Below, piece by piece: positions 43,893 to 54,859 of a stretch of 64,000 nt of DNA (position 1 is its first letter; every line of letters starts with the position of its first letter). The notes under the pieces are model-generated. The model saw nothing but the letters and a program-made list of their open reading frames with translations. It was not told the DNA's origin and made no database searches. The stretch is from Furcasterigmium furcatum (lineage: Eukaryota > Ascomycota > Sordariomycetes > Glomerellales > Plectosphaerellaceae): the NCBI GenBank assembly GCA_001599815.1, contig BCIA01000003.1:3658001-3722000 (forward strand). Direction: 5' to 3'. Position numbers and translations under genes: made by a program.

Positions 43893-45257
43893 ATGGATAA
43901 GAGTTTTACTATTGCAATCATTGGTGCTGGGGCGTGGGGGCTGTCGACTGCCCTTCACCTGGTCGAGGCTGGGTACAAGAAAGTTGTCGTATTCGAGCGA
44001 GCAGAGAAGGTGCCGTCGCCGTACTCGGCGGCGAATGATCTCAACAAGATCATCAGAGCCGAGTATGAGGACCCCTTTTACACGGAATTAACGCTTGTAA
44101 GTTGGTTCACCCCGAACTTCACGAAGCATTCGCCTGCTGACACTCAGAGGAAGAAAGCGATGGAGGGCTGGAAGACACCCCTGTTTGGCCCCTATTTCCA
44201 CCAGACGGGCTACCTCAACTCGGCTTCTGGCGCGGCTCCGCAAAAATCCATCGACACTCTCACCAAGAACCTGAAGTCTTTGTCGTCATCGCCGGCATTC
44301 GCGGGCCAGACATCTGTCTTGAGTAAGAAGGAGGATTTCCGCAAGGTGGCCTGGCAGCTCACCGGGCCCCTTGACGGCTTCCGCGGGTACTTCAACAGAC
44401 TCGCAGGCTATGCGCACTCCGCCAATGCTCTGAAGGGCATCCAGCAGTATTGCGCCTCGAAGGGCGTCCGCTTCCTGCTGGGCGAGAAAATCGGCAAGGT
44501 CGATGCCCTTCTTTATGACCCCTCAGGGCGCTGTGCTGGTGTCCGGACGGCCGATGGTGAACGTCATGCCGCTGACAGAGTGGTGTGTGCTCTCGGGGCT
44601 AACAACGCCGGACTGGTTCCCGAGGTGGCCAACTTCACCGTTGCGCGGTGCTGGTCGGTTGCGCATGTGCAGCTCACAGAGGAGGAAACAGACTTGCTTC
44701 GGGGTATCCCGGTTGTCAATGTGCGAGATCTCGGCTTTTACTTCGAACCTGATCCGGCGACGAGGCTCTTCAAGCTGTGTCCGCTTGGGGCGGGCTTCAC
44801 CAATACGGACGCCGAGGGCACCTCCCTTCCTCCAACCGATGCTGCATCTCCGGGGTGGGCTGGCTTCATTCCTCCCGAGGATGAGCGGAAGCTCCGAACA
44901 CTTCTGCGGCAGACATTGCCATGGATGGCTGATAGGCCGTTCGTGGACAATAAGTTCTGCTGGTTCTCTGACACCTCAGACTCGGAGTACTGCATCGACT
45001 TCGTGCCAGGAACGTCAAACTCTGTCATTGTTCTCGCAGGTGACTCGGGCCACGGCTTCAAGATGATGCCCATTGTCGGGAGTTGGGTGCGGGATTTGCT
45101 CGAAACGGACCAGCAAAGGTTGTCTCGGTGGCAGTGGAAGGCTCCGGAGGCAGCGAAAGCCGAATGGGGCAATGCCGTGAGTTGGCGTGTGGGCGCAGCG
45201 CGAGAGATGCGCGAGTTGATCGAAGAGCATGAGAAATCACCCCGACCGCGCCTATAG
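43893..45257 (+). CDS. FAD oxidase of the fructosyl-amino-acid/saccharopine oxidase family
   Basis: A flavoenzyme that oxidises secondary amines (fructosyl amino acids, saccharopine, sarcosine or pipecolate) with release of H2O2. Exons are 43893-44096 and 44148-45257 (437 aa). The 51-base intron is in frame and stop-free, but its removal restores the block YTELTL+RKKAMEGWKTP. The dinucleotide fold IIGAGAWGLS begins at residue 9. YSAANDLNKIIRAEYEDP is a hallmark of the fructosyl-amine oxidase group. Cys279 in KLCPLGAGFTN sits where these enzymes attach FAD covalently. GDSGHGFKMMP closes the FAD site near the C-terminus. It ends in SPRPRL, which is not a clear peroxisomal signal. The 3' end is 51 bases from a convergent regulator gene. 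The exact substrate is not readable. Confidence 0.92.
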   Translation: MDKSFTIAIIGAGAWGLSTALHLVEAGYKKVVVFERAEKVPSPYSAANDLNKIIRAEYEDPFYTELTLVSWFTPNFTKHSPADTQRKKAMEGWKTPLFGPYFHQTGYLNSASGAAPQKSIDTLTKNLKSLSSSPAFAGQTSVLSKKEDFRKVAWQLTGPLDGFRGYFNRLAGYAHSANALKGIQQYCASKGVRFLLGEKIGKVDALLYDPSGRCAGVRTADGERHAADRVVCALGANNAGLVPEVANFTVARCWSVAHVQLTEEETDLLRGIPVVNVRDLGFYFEPDPATRLFKLCPLGAGFTNTDAEGTSLPPTDAASPGWAGFIPPEDERKLRTLLRQTLPWMADRPFVDNKFCWFSDTSDSEYCIDFVPGTSNSVIVLAGDSGHGFKMMPIVGSWVRDLLETDQQRLSRWQWKAPEAAKAEWGNAVSWRVGAAREMRELIEEHEKSPRPRL

Positions 45258-45308
45258 AGACCGACAGGCGCACGGCGGGCTCAATTTAGACTGAGACGAG
45301 ACATTTCT

Positions 45309-46943
45309 TCAAGACAGAGCCAGTTTCCACCCAAACTTCTCAATGATATCTTGCCAGTCCGGGTGTTGGGTACCCTTGGATGTAGAGCTGAAGTCGCGTG
45401 ACTGCCAGATCGTCCATACCGCCCGTTGAACTGTCGAAATGTTGCTGACAGGCCATTTGCTGTCGAGGATGGTGAAGAGTTCGAGGACCGCTTTTCGTTG
45501 CTCGTCGTTGGAGCTGACGCATGCTGCAATGAAGAGAGGCCACATCGGGAAAGAACGTCTCGATTGGCCCTCGAAGATGACAGCTGAGAGACGAAACAAG
45601 AGGTTCTGATGGAGTCCCAGGACCTTCTTGTCGTGGACAGGGCTGTTGTGAACCGCGACCTGCAGGTAGATTTGCGCGGCAACACGGAAACATTCGGCGC
45701 TGTTTTGCAGGTAGTTATCCAAGTCGGTCTGCACCGAAAATGTGAGATTGCATATCCTGCGTTCGAGCGCGACTCCTTTTGAATATATCTCAGCGGCGGA
45801 CATGCTCTCCGCGTTCGCTGACAAGGATGATATGGCATTGACCAGGTCGAGCAATTCGGCAGAGCAGCCTGACCGAGCATCAACCCAGGATGGACTGGGC
45901 TGAACAGGGGCAGAGCAATTGTTTGCAATTCTAGCCAGATTTTCGTATTCGATGTCTGTGTCCCTCAGTTCCTCCTCACTCGTCGCGGAAGACTCGATTC
46001 GAGGCTGGCCAGGGTGGTTTGATTGCGTAGTTTCCATGAGCGAATATCTGAATTGGAAGTAATGCAGAGCAGCGGCCGCAGACTCAGGGCTGATCTGGTC
46101 TCCGAAAGCATCCAGAATTGCCAGGGCCCCGCGAAAATGCTTCAGCCATGTTGGCCGTGATCCCCCCGCGATCTCGAGTGAAGCCTGCAGGACGCAGGTC
46201 AAAAGGTTCTCTTCGGCGCAGTTAGGCAAATCAAGTCGTTTCTGAAGTTGTTGAAGCGCCTGTGCCTTGTAAGTTGCGGCTGCGAAGGCATAGTTGACGT
46301 GGTCCTGGCTGATTCTGAGACCCCATTCCCCAGCGCTCATGGCGAGAACAGTCGATAGAAGCGGTCCGTGGCTGTGGAAGACGACGGGAATGACCGATGA
46401 GAGAAATAAGTTGCTCTCAGTTGGTATATATACCCTGCTGGCGCTGATGACATCTAGGTCTAAGAATAACTATGAGTCTCGAGGTTGCAGCAAACAAGAT
46501 GATAACGGCAGCTCACAGTATTGAACCAAGGAGTGCTCTGTGTTCTGTGGTAGGCAGGACGTCCAATCCGGATGAGAAGACCACAGTAATTGCTGACTCG
46601 GGAGGGAGAGCTGAGTTATCTGCTCCTCCTCGGCGGCTCTTTGATTCTCGGCATCAGCTCCGGGTGTCGTGATATATTGAGGGCAGATGAGGCCAACCTC
46701 CTGGCTGGAGAGGTGGATGAATGAGCCGTCAGAACTGCATGGCCCCAGAGGCAAAATATGATGACCAGATGCGACAGATACGAAGAACCGAGGTGGATGC
46801 TGCTCGGGGTCCTTGTAGATACACGCCGCACCGCGTCGAGAGCAGAGCAGACATGCGGGCTTGGCTTCGTCACAGCGTCTCTTCCTCCGTCGGCACTCAA
46901 GGCATCCCGATCTGCTTCGGGAGCCCGCAGGGTTGGAGCTCAT
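45309..46943 (-). CDS. Zn2Cys6 transcription factor (Fungal_trans_2 type)
   Basis: A 525 aa nuclear regulator with exons on the minus strand at 46943-46517 and 46459-45309. The zinc cluster is at residues 14-41 (C14, C17, C24, C31, C34, C41; GCLECRRRKRRCDEAKPAC). The intron joins HSLVQY to LDVISASRVYIP, then VIPVVFHSHGPLLSTVLAMSA, which is the opening of the second fungal regulator domain. A frame without this intron would lose that block. The C-terminal part is helical and ends near the next gene. It is convergent with the flavin oxidase, so local control of that gene is possible but not shown. Confidence 0.9.
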
Positions 46944-47564
46944 GGCCTCGGATGGGAGTCTTCGGGCAGCCTACATGTCGAGAAGTTTCAGGGAGAGTGA
47001 GACCGACGGGAAGAAGTGTGATGGTTGGGGACGGAAAGCAGTGAAGGTGATCCAGACCTGGAACCTCCACTTGATCAGGAGTGCACACTGCAGTGTGTGG
47101 GGGAGATGCCCGGTAAGTGGGGCAAAAGCTGTTAAGTAAGCTGGAGCTGGCCGGTGGCACCTTCTTGTGCCACACCTACCACCTGCACACAGCCCACCCA
47201 GCGGCTCGAGCTCCCGCGTATCAGCGGGCAGGGGCGACCATTCGCAGCTGCCGCCAGATTTATGGACTCTGTCTCCAGCATAATTCTGCTGCCTGCATGT
47301 ACCGGCCAAGATGCGACCGGAACAGTGAAATGAACAGCTTGGAGCCACATAATAAGTACGACACGGTCCCTTGATTTCTTGGTCTTGAAAGCTTCGCATT
47401 TCATCTACCCACCCTACCCTACCACCCAAGCAACCAAGCCAGCCACCCCGCGCGACGCCCCTGCGCAGACGACGTCCGTCATTGGATCTGCGATCGGAGC
47501 TCGGGTTGCTCGTTCTCGCGATTGACGGCCCCGTGGCCTCGCTGATGCTGGCCCTCGAGACCAC
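46944..47564. other. Divergent intergenic region
   Basis: 620 bases between the divergent Zn2Cys6 and glycosyltransferase genes. A (CTACC)n-like patch occurs at 47404-47425. Nothing else is seen. Confidence 0.5.
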
Positions 47565-49116
47565 ATGCGGACTCTCTGGGCATGCCAAGGTGTCCGTGGC
47601 ATTAGGCGGCTCTTCGCCTGCGGCCTCGTCGCCTTATGCCTCGGCCTCGCTGGGTACACGCTGTTCGTGTTCCTGACACTACAGCCCGATCCCAGGATCT
47701 TCTTGACACCGCGGCCATCATCGTACAGGAAGAAGACGGAGTTCTACCAGTGGGAAACCTCGAGCCTCTTCTACCCCGTCTCTCAGAACGCGAGCGACCT
47801 GTCGCCGGAGGACCTGTGCAAGTCGTTCCCGCGCCAGGCGCTCGAGTCAATCCAGCCGATCCTCAAAATCGGCCACGATGACGTCGGCAAACCTGCTCTC
47901 GACGCGCAACTGAGCACCGTGTCCGCCTGCCTCGACAACCTCATCATCTTTTCGGACATGACCGAGGATCTCGGCAAGGACAGGGTCGCCCTCGATGTGC
48001 TCTCGGACGTCGCGCACTTCTACCGCAAGGAATCCAGTGAATTCCGCAGCAACTATGACGCCCTCAAGGAGGTTCAGCGCACTGGCAAGGCGAACTCCAG
48101 CATCAATGGCAAGACCTTGGACAAATACAAGTTCTTGCCCATGATCGAACGCGCTTGGAAGATGAGGCCGGAACGGCCCTGGTACTTCTTCTTCGAGGTC
48201 GATACCTACATCTTCTGGGACAATGTGTTCCGTTTTCTCGACAAATTCGATCCGGACCATCCTCTCTACATGGGATCGCCGAGCTCCGGCCGTAAAAGGC
48301 CAGACTCGGGAGCCCGGACGTACTTCGCGAATGGAGGACCGGGATTTATTATGAGCCGGGGCGCGATGAAGAAGTTCCTCGAGCGTAAGGTCGGCGAAGA
48401 TGGGGAGTATCTCGACAACCCCATCCCGAACCAGTGGGTCGACCACGCCGTGGAGGACTGCTGCGGCGACAGCGTGTTGGGCTGGGCCATGTATTTCGCT
48501 GGGATCCCTATCAGCGGGTTCTGGCCAATGTTCAACCCCCACCCGGCTCACGGCCTCGCTTTTCAAGACGACTACTGGTGCCAGCCCGTCCTGACACTCC
48601 ACAAGACCAAAGCAGAAGACGTCGTCGATCTGTGGAAGTGGGAGGCCGAGCGGCGGCAACAAGATGTAAGACAACCGCAGCACATGTGTCACGTGCGCAG
48701 ACTGACCTTGGTGACAGGTGCCCCTCCTCCACCGTGATCTCTACGACTTTAAGACAGTCGAGGGCGCGGAGATGATCGAGGACTGGGACAACGGAAGCTG
48801 GGGCAAGTTCAAGAAGAGTTGGAAGAAAATCACCAACGACGGCAAGGGGAACGCCGCCAAATCGGTCGAGGAATGCCGCGCCGCCTGCCAGGCCAACTCC
48901 CACTGCCTGCAGTGGAATTTTCACGGCGAGGAGTGCGTGCTGGCAAAGTCATTCATGCATGGCTTAGAACGAAAACCGGAGTCGACCGGTACTCTCGGGA
49001 TGCAGCAGGTCCGTTATGTGAGCGGCTGGGTGCCCGAGAGAATCGACAAGTGGCGCGCGGGTCACCCATGTGATAAGATTCAGTGGGTTCGTTCGAGTGT
49101 CACAAGAGTGTACTAA
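47565..49116 (+). CDS. GT31/Fringe-like type II membrane glycosyltransferase
   Basis: A Golgi-type enzyme of 499 aa, with exons 47565-48665 and 48718-49116. A short basic cytosolic N-terminus and one membrane span (about 16-38, LFACGLVALCLGLAGYTLFVF) precede a stem. The catalytic domain shows a Fringe-like EVDTYIFWDN (metal-binding Asp213), a GSPSSGR region, FANGGPGFIMSR and FNPHPAHGLAFQDDYWCQPV, which match the DUF604/GT31 families that add galactose or a related sugar in beta-1,3 linkage. The second exon supplies a cysteine-rich SVEECRAACQANSHCLQWNF motif that resembles a PAN/apple-type lectin module. This last module is common in fungal members. Acceptor unknown. Confidence 0.9.
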
Positions 49117-50865
49117 TAATAGCGTCTGTCCCAATATACCTACCCTAATATCAATGTTGATACCCGAATCAAGGCTGCCGGAATCTTTCCGACGCGACTT
49201 CATCCGGTGCATGGACGTCGGCCTGGGCAACGTCCTGTGCTCTTGGATCCTGACTGAGGATGATATCCTGAGAAAGGGCGGCCTACACCGCCACTCACCA
49301 GGGATCTCTTGATCCTACAGTGATCTCATCGTATCTGTCGACTGCCGTGGACGGCACTGGAGACCATCTTCATGACTGGATTCGGAAGGTACCATCTCGA
49401 CAGTCATACATATGGATCAGTTCGTCCGATCATCCGAAGTGGCACAGCAAGCCCCTCGCCATCTTGCCTTCCATGCATCCATTCCGCTCGCCCAGCTGAG
49501 CTGGGATGGCTTTGCAATCTTGGCGTGTCGACAACGGTGGACAGCCCTCGCAGCAGTACCAGAAGAGGGCGTCGCCACCGAGCAGTATGGGCTGCTCTCG
49601 ACCTCCTTTGTCGGTGGCTCCGGGTGGATGGAGCCCGTAGCCCGACTTGGACGACATCCTCGCCCATGCCAACCCTGCTTCTGAACACTTAGCAGAAGGT
49701 GATATTACCCCTCCCGGACATCCTGTAAGTTCATAGCGAAGACACCTTATCGGAGCAGAATACCGCAAGCTGGCAGCTTCTGGCGGTTAACGAAACACCT
49801 TTGTCCGTTACCATGGCCCAGGCAGAAGATTCTGGAGAGCCTTGTCTTCTCACGATAGATAGATATCCCGGGGAGAATTCCTCGCGATGGAAGCTTACTG
49901 TCAGCAGCTCGCCCCGGCAGCCTTGCAGGATGACCGACTTCCCCCTCGAGACATTGCGGGCCCCTTCCAACCCCAAAGGAGAAACACAACGCAACAGTCC
50001 TTCTATTCCGGGTGTTTTCGACTGACAAGATGACCACTCGGCTCCTTCTCCCCACGGCAATTGAGCTTAGGCTAAACAGACCCCGCAAGTCCGGCTATGT
50101 AAACGCACTTGGCACCATCCCCTTTTATCAAACCTCAGTACGACTCTCCACGAACCCGGCCACGAACCCACATGCAGTCCCCCCGTGCGGCCATACCTAC
50201 GCGAGAACGTGCCGTGCGGTTAAAAATTCGCCGAAGGCATACCATCCTGCTGACCCACACGCCAATAATGGCCATGTGAGAGGTGTGCCCTCCAGAAACT
50301 AGATTGCCCATGCGCTTGACAGCTGCATCCCTCGGAGGTCGGTCCGGGGGGTGGCCGGGGGGCGTGGTGCGGTACCGGATGATTGTCGACGGGGTTTTAG
50401 GCCAGGCCGCCGCCTTGAATCTCCCGGCCACCCTGTTTCGACGTGTAGAAGATGCCAACAGGAGCGCCGAGGACGTGGGATTTGGCATGGGGGCACTGTG
50501 AAGCGACTTCTCGGCACCGCGCTGATAGGCGGATGGCTCTGTCTGTCTTTCGATGGCGCGGTCGACGTGGGACTTGTCCCGGAGTTTGGGGAGGGGGAGT
50601 AATATGTTCAGACATTTGGTTCCAAACTTTCAGCATCGCGCTGCCATGCGGTGTAGACGAGGTCCGGGGCTCGAGGCTCCGTGTTCTCTAGATGTGATAT
50701 TGCAGAGATGCTCGGGTTGATGCGAGGGCTTCGAAGGATGAGGATGGAAAAGTATAAGAGCAAGGGTCGCGATGCCGCTGGTCTCTCCTGAGAAGCATCC
50801 TGGATCATCTGCTCTGAAGACTCGGTACTGTTCGTAGACTCTCACGTCGGGGCATTTACTTCAGA
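49117..50865. other. Intergenic, promoter of the DUF1996-CBM1 gene
   Basis: 1.75 kb without supported genes; open frames are short and lack motifs. It should include the promoter of the secreted protein that follows. Confidence 0.5.
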
Positions 50866-52464
50866 ATGCATGTGAAGACCTTTGCCGTTTGGGCGGCTAC
50901 CGCCGCCGGCGTTCTCGGCCAGGAGATGCTGCGGTTCTCCTGCTCTCGGCTCACCATTGAGCGTCTGGACCCGTAAGTCTCCCGAGTCAACTTGCTCGTT
51001 CCTTTGATGGACTCAGTTAACCGACTCTGTTAGGCTCGTCCAGCCTGGCTCCAACCCCTCGGGTCACGTCCATCAGATCACCGGTGGTGTAAGTCTGCCT
51101 CTTCTACTCTGAGCCTTTAACTTACTGATGACTTGGTGGCAGAACTCCTTCAGACCCAACATGCCCCTGTCGTTTGATCTGGTATCCCAGAGCACCTGCA
51201 CGTCCTGCACCTTCTCTGAGGACTTCTCCAACTACTGGACTGCCAACATGTACTTCCGAGCCCGCAACGGCTCCCTCACTCGAGTCCCTCAGTTCGCCAA
51301 CCAGTTCCTCGAGGGAGCCAACGGAGGCATGACTGTCTACTACATCCCGCCGTATGACGGCAGTCGTGCTACTGCCTTCGCCCCTGTATGCTAGGCCCCT
51401 TGAATACTCCTTATCCAAGCATGACGCTGACACAATGTTGTTCAGGGATTCCGCATGCTTGTCGGCAACCCCTTCCTTCGCGAGAACCGCAACACTCTGG
51501 ACCAGCAACAGTCCAGTTTCCGCTGCTTCGACGCCAACTTTGGAGGCCCCAATGCCCCCCCTGGAGGAGGTTCAGATACTCGCAGCTTTCCCACTAGGCC
51601 CTGCCCGGGTGGCATCCGCACCAACCTCTTCTTCCCCACGTGAGCAGCCACTAGGGGAGAAGCACATTCTGAAGACAGTTCAGCTGACTTGAGCCTCGCA
51701 GGTGCTGGGATGGCGTCAACCTCGACAGCACTGACCACAAGAGCCACGTCGCCTACCCCCAGGGCGGTACTTTCGAGATGAGCGCCCCCTGCCCGGCTTC
51801 TCATCCCGTGAAGCTTCCCCAGCTCTTTATTGAGATCATGTGGGACACTCGCCGGTTCAACAACCTGGCCGACTGGCCCGAAGATGGCACCCAGCCATTC
51901 GTGTTCAGCATGGGTGACGTGTAAGACTCCCCAAATACTCAACGTTCAAGAAGGCAGATTCTCACAGTTTTCGCAGCACTGGATATGGCCAGCACGGCGA
52001 CTACATGTTCGGCTGGCGCGGCAACTCCCTCCAGCGCGCCATGGACGCCCGCTGCAACGTCTTCTGCCCCGAGCTTCAGACGCAGACCGTCCAGCAGGCG
52101 AACCAGTGCACCCTTCCCGGCTTTGTCGGCGAGAACATTGACGGACGTGAGTTCCCATCCGTGCCTCGACGATTCGTAGCAGAAACGCGGCCACTGACCG
52201 GTGTGACTTTTAACAGCTTTCGCGGCGCTTCCCGGCAACAACCCCATTACGGGCGTGTCTCCCCCCGCGACGGGCGGGCCTCCGGGTGGCGGTCCCCCGG
52301 GAGGTGGCCCTCCAGGCGGTGGTCCTCCAGTTGGCCAGCCGCCCACCGGCGGCACGGCTGAGCGCTGGGGCCAGTGCGGCGGAAATGGATGGACTGGCCC
52401 AACGCGGTGCGTGTCTCCTTACACGTGCCAGAGGCAGAATGACTGGTACTCCCAGTGCCTTTGA
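50866..52464 (+). CDS. Secreted DUF1996 protein with C-terminal cellulose-binding CBM1
   Basis: Seven exons: 50866-50972, 51034-51088, 51143-51385, 51446-51639, 51702-51920, 51977-52146 and 52217-52464 (411 aa). A signal peptide ([18 protein letters not shown]) precedes a DUF1996 domain: [26 protein letters not shown], conserved histidines, and paired cysteines ([25 protein letters not shown]). A Gly/Pro linker of PPGGG repeats (about 345-375) leads to a family 1 cellulose-binding module of 33 residues with the four cysteines ([25 protein letters not shown]). DUF1996 proteins are secreted and of unknown biochemical function, commonly paired with WSC or found alone. CBM1 attachment implies work on cellulose or on wall-bound substrates. 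Introns are dense, in contrast to the next gene. Confidence 0.94.
52283..52336 (+). repeat. Gly/Pro-linker coding repeat
   Basis: Tandem degenerate 12-base units (GGTGGCGGTCCC-like) encode the PPGGG linker between the DUF1996 and CBM1 domains. Confidence 0.75.
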
Positions 52465-52932
52465 GGGGGGCTCAAGGTCCGGATATGGCAGAGCAGTAGA
52501 GGTTCGAGAAGCTTGTCCGGGCATTTGGTCCCACCTGGAGTCGAGGAGAAGGGAAAGGGGGTGTGAGAAGCGAGGTGCTCGTGCTCTTTTCATGTCAATC
52601 TTTGCATAAATACCAGTTTCTCCAAATTTGATAAGAAGTCGAGAGAAGAATGAGAAGAGATTGTTCTGCACCAGTTGCTCTATTTGAGGTGTCGTCGTCC
52701 TCACTATCTATCTTGACGGTGATGTGACGTTTCTAGGTTGGAGTTTAGGCTCAGCCTCGTGCACCTCATTCCCCACCATTGGCCAAAGTGTTCTAGTGGC
52801 GCTGATCAAGCCCCACGCCCCGCCTGCAAGGCTGCGGAGCGACCCAGAAAAAAATTCCTAGACGACCAAAAAAGTGAAGCACGCCCCAACTCACACAAAC
52901 CCCCAAACGACAGCTCCTTCCCGACATTCACC
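52465..52932. other. Intergenic, UTP18 promoter
   Basis: 470 bases between two same-strand genes, carrying the 3' UTR of the CBM1 protein gene and the UTP18 promoter. Confidence 0.5.
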
Positions 52933-54732
52933 ATGGCCGACAAGGACGACTTTGAGGCTTTCTCCGACGAATCCTCCGTCGAGGAAAACGTCGATCAGTC
53001 TGATTCCGACTACGACAGCGACATCATCCGCAAGCTGCACCCCAAGACAGCCCCCGTCACGACGAAGGATGCCGAAGAAGAGGAGCTCGAGCGCCTCGTC
53101 CTCGGAAGCAAGGCGAGCTTCCGCGAACAACTATTCAAGAACGATGCGCTGGGAGACCTAGACCTGCTGGAAAGGGAGCGCCAGGCGCAACTCGACAAGC
53201 CCGCCGATGAACCTGGACTAGAGGGCATCTCGGATGCGGACCTGTTCTTCGTGGACGCTGTTACGACGGCCACCCCCGGCGACAAGACATCACAATCGAA
53301 GAAGGCGGAACAAGCCCCGGCTCAGGACGACAACGCGCCGGCGTGGGAGGACAGCGACGACGAGCGATTGACCGTCTCCCTGGCGGGCGTCTCGCAGCTG
53401 CGCAAGCTGCGCATCTCGGCAGATGACGACGTTGTCAGTGGCGCCGAGTACGCGCGGCGGTTGAGGAAGCAGTTCCTCGTGCTAAACCCGCTGCCAAAAT
53501 GGGCGAAGGAATCCGAAGGTCGCCCCGCCAAGAGGAGGAGACGATCATCCGCCGCCGCTTCAGACTCGTCCATCAGCTCGGACGAGGAGGCCGGCGACGA
53601 CGAGCTTTCCGCGGCGCCCCTGGAGAAGCTCCTCCGCGACGTCGGCAGGCTGGCAGGCCGCGACGAGGTCAAGAGGAAGAGACTGCGGCCCGAGGTCATC
53701 GACATCCAGCGCACGCGGCCGATACCTGACTCCCACAAGGCCGCCGTCGCCAACCTGTCCTTCCACCCCGAATACCCCGTCCTGTTATCTTCGAGCGTTT
53801 CCTCCGTCCTCCATCTCCACCACATCAACCCCACGGCGCACCCGACGCCGAACCCCATGTTGACGTCCGTGCAGGCGAAGCAGGTCGACGTGCGGCGCGC
53901 CGAGTTCCTCTACCCCCAGGGTGACCAGATCTTCTTCGCCGGCAGGCGGAGGTACTTCCACAGCTGGGACCTGCAGTCCGGCGTGGTGCAGAAGACGTCG
54001 CAGATCCAGGGCCACAGGCTGGAGCACAAGTCCATGGAGAAGTTCCGCCTCAGCCCCTGCGGGCGGTACATGGGCATCGTGGCCACGACGAAGAAGGGTG
54101 GCGGCATCGTCAACGTCATCAGTATCAGCTCCCGGCAGTGGGTAACTGCGGCAAGGCTTGACAGCAGGGGTGGCATTGCCGACTTTGCCTGGTGGAGCAC
54201 AGGAGACGGCATGTCCATTCTTGGCAGAGACGGCGCAGTGGGCGAGTACAGCATGGTCGAGCGCAAGTTCCTTGGCGTATGGCGGGACGAGGGCTGCGTG
54301 GGCGGTATGGTCATCTCGCTGGGCGGCCACTCGGGGCCCGACGCCATCGGCGGGGATCGCTGGGTTGCCGTGGGCTCCAACAGTGGCGTCGCCAACCTTT
54401 ACGACCGAAACGAGCTCTTCACGGCGGCGGCAAAGGGGGAGGAATCCACAATCAAGGAGGCCCCTGAGCCAGCGAAGCGCCTGGAACAACTGGTGACGTC
54501 CATCACCGTGCTCACCTTCTCCCCGGATGGTCAGCTGCTCGCATTCGGCAGCCAGCAGAAGAAGGACGCGCTGCGGCTTGTCCACCTGCCCAGCTGCACG
54601 GTGTACAGGAATTGGCCTACGGAGAATACGCCACTGGGGAGAGTCACATGCGTCGCGTTTGGGAAGAACAGCGACCTTCTCGCGGTGGGCAATGATGCCG
54701 GGAAGATCCGGCTGTGGGAGATCCGGAGCTGA
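52933..54732 (+). CDS. UTP18: U3 snoRNP component, small-subunit processome protein Utp18
   Basis: A nucleolar WD40 protein needed for cutting the 18S rRNA precursor. Intronless, 599 aa from the ATG at 52933 (CACC context). The N-terminal 250 residues are charged and acidic (ESSVEENVDQSDSDYDSD, LTVSLAGVSQLRKLRI), as in Utp18. A linker with KRRRR and a serine-acid stretch follows. From residue 280 come WD40 repeats (ANLSFHPEYPVLLSSS, IFFAGRRRYFHSWDLQSG, FRLSPCGRYMG, LTFSPDGQLLAFGSQ, CVAFGKNSDLLAVGNDAGKIRLWEI). The C-terminal end matches the yeast protein pattern. It is convergent with the next gene, 127 bases apart. Confidence 0.95.
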   Translation: MADKDDFEAFSDESSVEENVDQSDSDYDSDIIRKLHPKTAPVTTKDAEEEELERLVLGSKASFREQLFKNDALGDLDLLERERQAQLDKPADEPGLEGISDADLFFVDAVTTATPGDKTSQSKKAEQAPAQDDNAPAWEDSDDERLTVSLAGVSQLRKLRISADDDVVSGAEYARRLRKQFLVLNPLPKWAKESEGRPAKRRRRSSAAASDSSISSDEEAGDDELSAAPLEKLLRDVGRLAGRDEVKRKRLRPEVIDIQRTRPIPDSHKAAVANLSFHPEYPVLLSSSVSSVLHLHHINPTAHPTPNPMLTSVQAKQVDVRRAEFLYPQGDQIFFAGRRRYFHSWDLQSGVVQKTSQIQGHRLEHKSMEKFRLSPCGRYMGIVATTKKGGGIVNVISISSRQWVTAARLDSRGGIADFAWWSTGDGMSILGRDGAVGEYSMVERKFLGVWRDEGCVGGMVISLGGHSGPDAIGGDRWVAVGSNSGVANLYDRNELFTAAAKGEESTIKEAPEPAKRLEQLVTSITVLTFSPDGQLLAFGSQQKKDALRLVHLPSCTVYRNWPTENTPLGRVTCVAFGKNSDLLAVGNDAGKIRLWEIRS

Positions 54733-54859
54733 GGCTGCACTTGATCAAGATTCCGGCTTCTCGAGGTAACCTGGTCAATTTCATTATTTCAACCCATAAT
54801 GCCTTCCCCCATTCTCGCCCCAAATTTCCGTGAAAATCGTGCGTTCCTGGACTGTTGAA

